Assembly (NCBI GenBank): GCA_945871455.1 | Contig: CAMBXJ010000104.1 | Location: 1 to 10,355, forward strand | Origin: Asaia bogorensis | Lineage (GTDB): Bacteria; Pseudomonadota; Alphaproteobacteria; Acetobacterales; Acetobacteraceae | Length of the DNA stretch: 10,355 nucleotides | Direction: 5' to 3' | Shown here: in pieces, positions 6,362-10,355 of the stretch | How the letters are laid out: each line of letters opens with the position of its first letter | Position numbering within the stretch: the stretch's first letter is position 1 | Made by a program: the position numbers and the translations under genes | The notes under the pieces: model-generated | What the model saw: the letters and a program-made list of their open reading frames with translations, nothing else | Told to the model about the DNA's origin: nothing | Database searches by the model: none

Positions 6362-6412
6362 GGTCATTGTATCGGCATGTTCGTATCATACGAACCGACC
6401 GAACCAGTGACC
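6362..6412. repeat. 51-bp palindromic repeat built on GTTCGTATCATACGAAC
   Basis: The centre (6379-6395) is a perfect 17-bp palindrome: eight-base arms about a single C. The flanks GGTCATTGTATCGGCAT and CGACCGAACCAGTGACC are imperfectly complementary (about 11 of 17 positions). A second, half copy lies at 6535-6568 in the same direction. The centre looks like an operator or the heart of a REP/MITE-like element. It sits in the leader region of the antiporter gene. Confidence 0.65.
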
Positions 6413-6568
6413 CATGGCGACAACGGAAGCTGTCATTGCGAGCGCAGCGACGCAATCCAGGGAAACCACCAGGATCGATCGTGCCAGGCCCCTGGATTGC
6501 TTCGCGGCGCTCGCAATGACAGCTTCCACCCATAGGTCATTGTCTCGGCCGGTTGGTATCATACGAAC
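6379..6568. repeat. About 190-bp composite imperfect inverted repeat (MITE- or REP-like)
   Basis: The left part 6379-6462 matches the reverse complement of 6490-6568 apart from scattered mismatches and a short gap near 6418. This makes a long cruciform-capable element in the 365-bp space between the kinase gene and the antiporter. It is built from two repeat families: the GTTCGTAT palindrome at both ends and the GTCATTGCGAGC palindrome in the middle. No transposase or convincing reading frame lies inside. It probably belongs to the chromosome, not the island. The rest of the gap (6280-6361 and 6569-6644) shows no gene and no convincing promoter or T-run terminator. Confidence 0.65.
6425..6527. 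repeat. GTCATTGCGAGC-type dispersed palindromic repeat
   Basis: The 38-base arms 6425-6462 and 6490-6527 are complementary except at two positions, around a 27-base centre. Each arm contains GTCATTGCGAGCG then GCAATCCAGGG. Sequences of the form GTCATTGCGAGCGnAGCGAnGCAATCC are familiar as dispersed palindromic repeats in many proteobacterial genomes. It could form a long RNA hairpin in any transcript running from the kinase gene to the antiporter. Confidence 0.75.
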
Positions 6569-6644
6569 GCGGCCCGATCGGATGCGGCGGTCGGGAAACG
6601 GGCAGCCTGCGGGCCGCGGCGACTGGAAGTCAGGCCGGATCAGG

Positions 6645-7109
6645 TCAGTCCGCGCTCATGGCACGGGCACAGGCCTTCGTCACCTCGAACACATTGCGGG
6701 ATCCGATCCGACGATAGCTCTGGGTATCGGTCATGTTGCGGATCAGCACGATGCCGAGCCCGCCGATCTCGCGGTCCTCCAGCGAGGCATCCAAATCAGG
6801 TTCCTCGGCCGCCGTGGGATCGAACGGAACCCCGTCATCCTCGGTCCGCAGGGTGACATGGATCAGATCCCCCGCCGGTTCGGCGTGCACGTCCACACCG
6901 CAATAGCCCGTGGGTCCTTCCCCCCAGGCATCGCGGGCGATGTTGGTCAGTATTTCTTCCGCAACGATCGCGATCTGCTGGGCGGCGGCCGGCGCGCAGC
7001 CGACACCGGCCAGAAATTCCTCAATGCTTTCGACCCTGGGCATCAAATCCCCAGGGTCGTCAGACAGTTCGAAATGCAGCCGGTGCGACGTCGCCGGGTC
7101 AGGATTCAA
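6645..7109 (-). CDS. RsbW/SpoIIAB-type HATPase serine kinase (anti-sigma or partner-switch kinase)
   Basis: This 154-aa protein is of normal length for the family, with a GHKL ATP-binding fold. The N box is EEILTNIARDAW (E51/E52, N56), the G1 box DDGVPFDP (D92, G93), and the G2 box IGGLGIVLIRN (G116-G119). These support ATP binding, with probable phosphorylation of the STAS partner encoded two genes upstream. The start is a TTG at 7109-7107 that overlaps the TGA of the GPP34 gene as TTGA. The next in-frame ATG (codon 23) would remove the first beta strand, so the TTG start is preferred. No independent ribosome site is visible, so translation probably depends on coupling. It is the last gene of the operon. 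The output partner it binds when not engaged with the STAS protein is not encoded nearby. Confidence 0.87.
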   Translation of the reverse strand: MNPDPATSHRLHFELSDDPGDLMPRVESIEEFLAGVGCAPAAAQQIAIVAEEILTNIARDAWGEGPTGYCGVDVHAEPAGDLIHVTLRTEDDGVPFDPTAAEEPDLDASLEDREIGGLGIVLIRNMTDTQSYRRIGSRNVFEVTKACARAMSAD

Positions 7110-7765
7110 GGATAATGGGCAATCATGATGGACGTCATGGCATCGCGCACCTGCGTTGCGACGAGCCCCACGGAACGGCCGATTTCCTCCAACGCCGCCA
7201 CTTCGGCGATGCGCCCGGATGCCTTGTCAAGCTCATCGTCCGTCAGGATGGCCGACAGCACGCCGGTGGATTTCGCAAGCCCCAGCAGCAAGGTGTCGCG
7301 CGGATCTGGGACTTCATCGTTGAACAGGACGGACATCAGCCGGCCCTTGGCCTCCCGCTCCTCCCGTCCCGAAACCTGGGGATAGGCGCGCCGGGAGAAC
7401 ACCCACAGGAAGCTGCGTTCTTCCTCGCGCAGGATGCCCGCGGTCACCAGACGCGCCAGGACCCGCGCCACCAGATCGGCATGGTTCGACGACAACTGGT
7501 CGATCCACCACGCACTGCCCTGGAGTTCGGTCTGGGCACCGAGCTCCTTCAGGATATCGTCCAGCAATGCGTCGCCGGTTGCTTCCTCGCTGACGATGAA
7601 CAGCGACTTCAGATCGGTGTCGATCCGGCCAAGCAAAGCGAGTTCCATCAGGATGCCGCCGGCGATCGCCACGCCGGCCACCGACCGGCAGTTTGCGTTG
7701 ATTTCGCCCACATCGTCGTCGAGCATCAGCACGACGATTTCATCGGCCAGGGTGAGGTGCTTCAC
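7106..7765 (-). CDS. GPP34 (GOLPH3/VPS74-like) family protein
   Basis: This 219-aa protein is about the usual length for bacterial GPP34 proteins. The N-terminal LTLADEIVVLMLDDDVG (residues 4-20) and the following AGGILMELALLGRI are the family signature (GPP34/GOLPH3 domain), with an all-helical remainder including LVARVLARLVTAGIL and a C-terminal GLVATQVRDAM. Eukaryotic GOLPH3/Vps74 binds phosphatidylinositol-4-phosphate and holds glycosyltransferases at Golgi membranes. The bacterial role is not established, and I do not claim lipid binding from sequence. The start is GTG at 7765-7763, preceded by AAGGAAA about ten bases upstream. The gene begins 14 bp after the STAS gene and overlaps the kinase gene by four bases. 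This places it firmly in the partner-switching operon, perhaps as a membrane-linked regulator or target. Confidence 0.85.
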   Translation of the reverse strand: MKHLTLADEIVVLMLDDDVGEINANCRSVAGVAIAGGILMELALLGRIDTDLKSLFIVSEEATGDALLDDILKELGAQTELQGSAWWIDQLSSNHADLVARVLARLVTAGILREEERSFLWVFSRRAYPQVSGREEREAKGRLMSVLFNDEVPDPRDTLLLGLAKSTGVLSAILTDDELDKASGRIAEVAALEEIGRSVGLVATQVRDAMTSIMIAHYP

Positions 7766-7779
7766 GGGTCTGGTTTCCT

Positions 7780-8118
7780 TCAGGCGCGCAGTTTTTCGCG
7801 GGCTTCCGCATCGGTCGCCGCTATGGGAATGACCTTGCCAAAGCCAGACACATTGAACACTTCCGCCACGCTCGGCTGCAACCCGAACACGGCGACCCCG
7901 CCGCCCGCGGATTTGGCCTTCTTGGCGGCCATCAGGATCGCCCGCAGTCCGGCGGAGGACACATAGCTCACCTGACGCATGTCGAAGATCACGTTGTGGA
8001 TGCCACCGCCAATGGCGGTATTCACCGCCTGCTCCAAATTGGGACTGGTGGCGGCATCGATCCGGCCGACCACGTCAAGAAGGGTCAGGTCGCCGTCAAT
8101 TCTGCTGGTAATATCCAT
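7780..8118 (-). CDS. STAS domain anti-anti-sigma factor (RsbV/SpoIIAA-like)
   Basis: This 112-aa single STAS domain protein has the strand order VVGRIDAATS, VIFDMRQVSYVSSAGLRAIL, and VAVFGLQPSVAEVFNVSGF. The phosphoacceptor region is VSSAGLR. By alignment to the DSSGL loop of SpoIIAA, Ser55 is the likely phosphorylated residue. In known systems the unphosphorylated form binds the HATPase kinase and releases its partner; the kinase inactivates it and a SpoIIE-type phosphatase restores it. Both enzymes are encoded in the same operon. The start ATG at 8118 has CCGGAGATGA about 8 to 14 bases upstream. The 107-bp gap to the phosphatase gene (8119-8225) holds no gene. It contains a lone TTGACA-like hexamer on the minus strand without a good -10. 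Confidence 0.9.
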   Translation of the reverse strand: MDITSRIDGDLTLLDVVGRIDAATSPNLEQAVNTAIGGGIHNVIFDMRQVSYVSSAGLRAILMAAKKAKSAGGGVAVFGLQPSVAEVFNVSGFGKVIPIAATDAEAREKLRA

Positions 8119-8225
8119 TTTTCATTCATCTCCGGGCCGCTGTGCAAGGCGAGATGCACGGCCATGCGTCATGGGCGGCAGAGTTCCCAGCGCCCCCCTG
8201 TCCTGTCAAGAGGCGGTCCAGCACG

Positions 8226-10196
8226 TCACGGCGCGAACTCCACCCGACCACCCAGATACCGCACCACCAGGCAGGTAATATCGTCGGATTGCGGGGCCTC
8301 GGCGGCGAAATCCCGCACGGCGCGGGTGACGGATTCCAGCAGCACGCCGACCGGTTCGTGGGCGGCCTGCGCCAGCACCGCTTCCAGTCGGGCTTCACCG
8401 AATTCCTCATCGACCGGGTTCATCGCTTCCGACACGCCGTCGGTGAACAGGAACAGGGTCTCGCCGGGCCGCAGAACCAGGGTGGCGGTGGAATAATCCA
8501 TGCCTTCCATGACGCCCAGGGCCATGTCGCCGGTCAGCGGCAGCGGTTGCGGCGGGCCTTCGGCGGGGATGACATAAGGGCGGTTATGCCCGCCATTGGC
8601 GTAAACCATCGTGCCGTCGCGCCGGTCGATCACGGCGTAGAAGACGGTCACGAACATATCCAGCGGGTTCTGGCTGCACAGACGGTCATTCGCCGCCGCC
8701 AGACAGGCGGCCGGATCGTCGTGGCGCCGAGCCGCGTCCTGCAGCGCGGTGCGGGAGACCGCCATGAAGAACGCCGGCGCCACACCCTTGCCGGACACAT
8801 CCGCGATAACCAGCGCCAAACGATGCTCATCCAGGGGGAAATAATCGTAGAAGTCGCCCGCCATTTGCAGTGCCGGCGTCATCCGCGCCGCCCCGGTCCA
8901 ATCCCGATCGCCCGGGAACGCCTGCGGCAGAATGGTCGCTTGCAGCACCTGGGCCAGAGCCAGGTCCGCTTCCAGGCGGCGCTTGGCCTGATCCAGTTGC
9001 TCGTTCTTGAGCATCAGTTCGGCGGTGCGTTCGCGAACCTGCTGTTCCAATTCCTCCTCGCGGGCCAGGACCTGTTTGGCCATAACCTCGAAGGTGCGGG
9101 CGAGATGACCCAGTTCGTCGCGCCGCGTCGCGATGGCGGCCAGCGAACCGGGCTGGAACACGCGCGCATCCACGGCGGCGGCGGCGCCCGCGATGGCCAC
9201 CATCGGTGCCGCGATATGGCGTCCGGTCAGCACCGACAGGCCCACTCCGGCGAGCAGCGACGCCGCCGCGGCCAGGCCGCCGAGCCGCAGATAGTTGCCC
9301 AGCAACGCATCCAGCGGCGCCGTCGACAGTCGCGCCAGGGCAACGCCGGCCGGCATGCCATAGGCATCCGGCATCGCGGCGGCAACGCTGATCCAATCCT
9401 GGGACACGATGGCCCTGGTGCGCGCGCCACCCAGGCCACCCTTGACCAGCGCCGTCTCGGCCTCCGTCGGCGAGAACCCCTCGATCTGTCGTCCGGTCGC
9501 GGCACCGCTTGCGATGATCCCGCCATTCGGGCCGAACACCCATAGCGCCTCTACCGGACCGTCCCGCAGCAAACCGTCCAGCAGGCGCGGCACGCCGACC
9601 GACTGATACAGGTCGGTGACCGATTTCTGCTCCCGCCCGATCAGCACGACTCGGGCACCATCGACCCCGCGCACGCCGACATAGCGCATCGGGGCACCGC
9701 CCAAAGGCGGCTGGCCAACGCCAAGCGGGCGGGAGAATTCGGTGCCGGCGAGAAGACCGGCGAGGGACTTGCCGGGCAGTCCGGTCAACGTGGCCACCGA
9801 GTCGGACAGATCGACATCGTCGGCGGCGCCAGCGCGAAAGCGGCCGTCGGGGCCGGAAATCCACACCTCGTTCACCGCGGATCGAGCGGTGATCTCCATC
9901 AGCCGCCGGCTGAGCGTGCGATCGTCCATCGCGGCCCGATCGGCGATATCGACGAGATGGCTGGCCAGCAGACCCTGCGCCGCCATCTCCCTGTCGAGCA
10001 GGTCGCCCACCTCGGCCACCACCTGTTCGCTGACCGTGGCGCTCTGCGCGAGCAGGCGAGCGATCACCAGGCCCTCGGATTCCGCCTGCTCCACGATGCC
10101 GCGCCAGGCCAGTACGGTCAGGACCGCGGCCACCGCCAGGATGCCGATGCTGCCGGTCAGCGCTACTATCAGGACCAGGCGCGTGCGCAATTGCAT
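8226..10196 (-). CDS. Membrane sensor phosphatase: Cache-like periplasmic domain, HAMP, coiled coil, SpoIIE/PP2C
   Basis: This 656-aa protein begins with a membrane helix (about residues 7-30). A large periplasmic region (about 31-300) follows. It contains two similar strands, VNEVWISGPDGRF near 108 and EALWVFGPNGGIIAS near 216, as expected of a double-Cache-like sensor. A second membrane helix (about 304-325) leads to a HAMP segment (about 326-378), a coiled coil (about 375-415) and a SpoIIE PP2C domain (about 440-647). Metal-site acids are present: D448 in AGDFYDYF, D466 in ADVSGKG, D586 in FTDGVSEAMN and D638/D639 in SDDITCLVVRY. It should dephosphorylate the downstream STAS protein in response to an external cue. 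I chose the ATG at 10196: AGGG precedes it and a signal anchor follows directly. The upstream extension to 10331 would overlap the preceding gene out of frame. Confidence 0.93.
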   Translation of the reverse strand: MQLRTRLVLIVALTGSIGILAVAAVLTVLAWRGIVEQAESEGLVIARLLAQSATVSEQVVAEVGDLLDREMAAQGLLASHLVDIADRAAMDDRTLSRRLMEITARSAVNEVWISGPDGRFRAGAADDVDLSDSVATLTGLPGKSLAGLLAGTEFSRPLGVGQPPLGGAPMRYVGVRGVDGARVVLIGREQKSVTDLYQSVGVPRLLDGLLRDGPVEALWVFGPNGGIIASGAATGRQIEGFSPTEAETALVKGGLGGARTRAIVSQDWISVAAAMPDAYGMPAGVALARLSTAPLDALLGNYLRLGGLAAAASLLAGVGLSVLTGRHIAAPMVAIAGAAAAVDARVFQPGSLAAIATRRDELGHLARTFEVMAKQVLAREEELEQQVRERTAELMLKNEQLDQAKRRLEADLALAQVLQATILPQAFPGDRDWTGAARMTPALQMAGDFYDYFPLDEHRLALVIADVSGKGVAPAFFMAVSRTALQDAARRHDDPAACLAAANDRLCSQNPLDMFVTVFYAVIDRRDGTMVYANGGHNRPYVIPAEGPPQPLPLTGDMALGVMEGMDYSTATLVLRPGETLFLFTDGVSEAMNPVDEEFGEARLEAVLAQAAHEPVGVLLESVTRAVRDFAAEAPQSDDITCLVVRYLGGRVEFAP

Positions 10197-10206
10197 GGGC
10201 GGCGCC

Positions 10207-10355
10207 CTAGTCCAACCAGACCAATGACGACTGGAAGAAGCGCACGGTGCGATCGTCCAACGGGTATGCGATGTCCGCGTCCCGGCCGAACCAGCGCTCG
10301 TGGATGACGGCATAGCCGCCGCGATAGGCACCGATGCCGCGGAACAGATCGCGCA
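10207..10355 (-). CDS. C-terminal 48 residues of an unrecognised protein, upstream gene of the partner-switch operon
   Basis: A frame open from the right edge ends at a TAG (10209-10207) only 10 bp before the phosphatase start, so the genes are very likely co-transcribed. The visible tail contains FRGIGAYRGGYAVIHERWFG and DDRTVRFFQSSLVWLD. The YAVIHERWFG pattern is weakly reminiscent of the last helix of periplasmic solute-binding proteins, which would fit a ligand-sensing partner for the Cache-like phosphatase. The fragment is too short to assign, and that idea is a guess. Its codon usage and lack of stops over the full visible length support real coding. Confidence 0.65.
   Translation of the reverse strand, partial: RDLFRGIGAYRGGYAVIHERWFGRDADIAYPLDDRTVRFFQSSLVWLD

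Noticed and set aside
8181..8209. Promoter between phosphatase and STAS genes (TTGACA on the minus strand)
   Set aside because: The -35 is perfect, but the hexamer 17 bases downstream (GAACTC) does not resemble a -10 element.
8142..9545. Long open frame on the plus strand opposite the SpoIIE phosphatase (467 codons)
   Set aside because: It is antisense to a gene with complete PP2C motifs, and its product is a low-complexity R/G/Q/H-rich sequence typical of a GC-rich shadow frame.
10197..10331. N-terminal extension of the phosphatase to 10331
   Set aside because: It overlaps the upstream gene out of frame and would place about 45 odd residues before a normal signal-anchor helix.

Overview
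The window is high-GC DNA, most likely from an alphaproteobacterium of the Rhodospirillales type. That placement is an inference from base composition, the style of the integrase and island genes, and the partner-switching operon. All the genes I can support read on the minus strand, from right to left.

Region 1 (1 to about 4464) is the integrase end of a mobile island inserted in a tRNA-Thr(CGU) gene; the island continues past the left edge. In transcription order it carries a tyrosine integrase, a 257-aa protein of unknown function, an AlpA/excisionase-type helix-turn-helix protein, a possible 27-aa membrane microprotein, a zinc-ribbon/Toprim primase, and the N-terminal 268 residues of a large protein resembling island helicase/primase ATPases. 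Four-base stop/start overlaps or an 11-base overlap link several of these. This gene set looks like a P4-like satellite or integrated replicon with no visible cargo. The right boundary is exact: positions 4419-4464 are the anticodon loop to CCA end of tRNA-Thr(CGU) without its 5' half, so the intact gene should lie at the far left end. Between the integrase start and this core are five copies of a TGCGGACC motif and a perfect hairpin, probably recombinase or excisionase binding sites. The integrase carries Leu where the second catalytic arginine (HxxR) is expected, so the island may be locked in place.

Region 2 (4483-6279) is chromosomal: a CPA2-type cation/proton antiporter with a C-terminal TrkA-N/RCK domain (KefB/KefC-like), ending 18 bp from the tRNA fragment.

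Region 3 (6280-6644) has no gene. It holds a composite inverted repeat: a nested palindrome of the GTCATTGCGAGC type flanked by two copies of a second palindromic repeat built on GTTCGTATCATACGAAC.

Region 4 (6645-10355) is a phosphorylation-controlled partner-switching operon. It begins with the C-terminus of an unrecognised protein, then a membrane-bound Cache-like/HAMP/SpoIIE PP2C phosphatase, a STAS anti-anti-sigma protein, a bacterial GPP34 (GOLPH3-like) protein, and an RsbW-type HATPase kinase. The expected logic is that the kinase phosphorylates the STAS serine and the phosphatase reverses this when its extracytoplasmic domain is stimulated, freeing or sequestering an output partner. 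No sigma factor or other output is encoded here. The GPP34 gene, overlapping the kinase gene by four bases, is the most unusual part and may tie the switch to the membrane.
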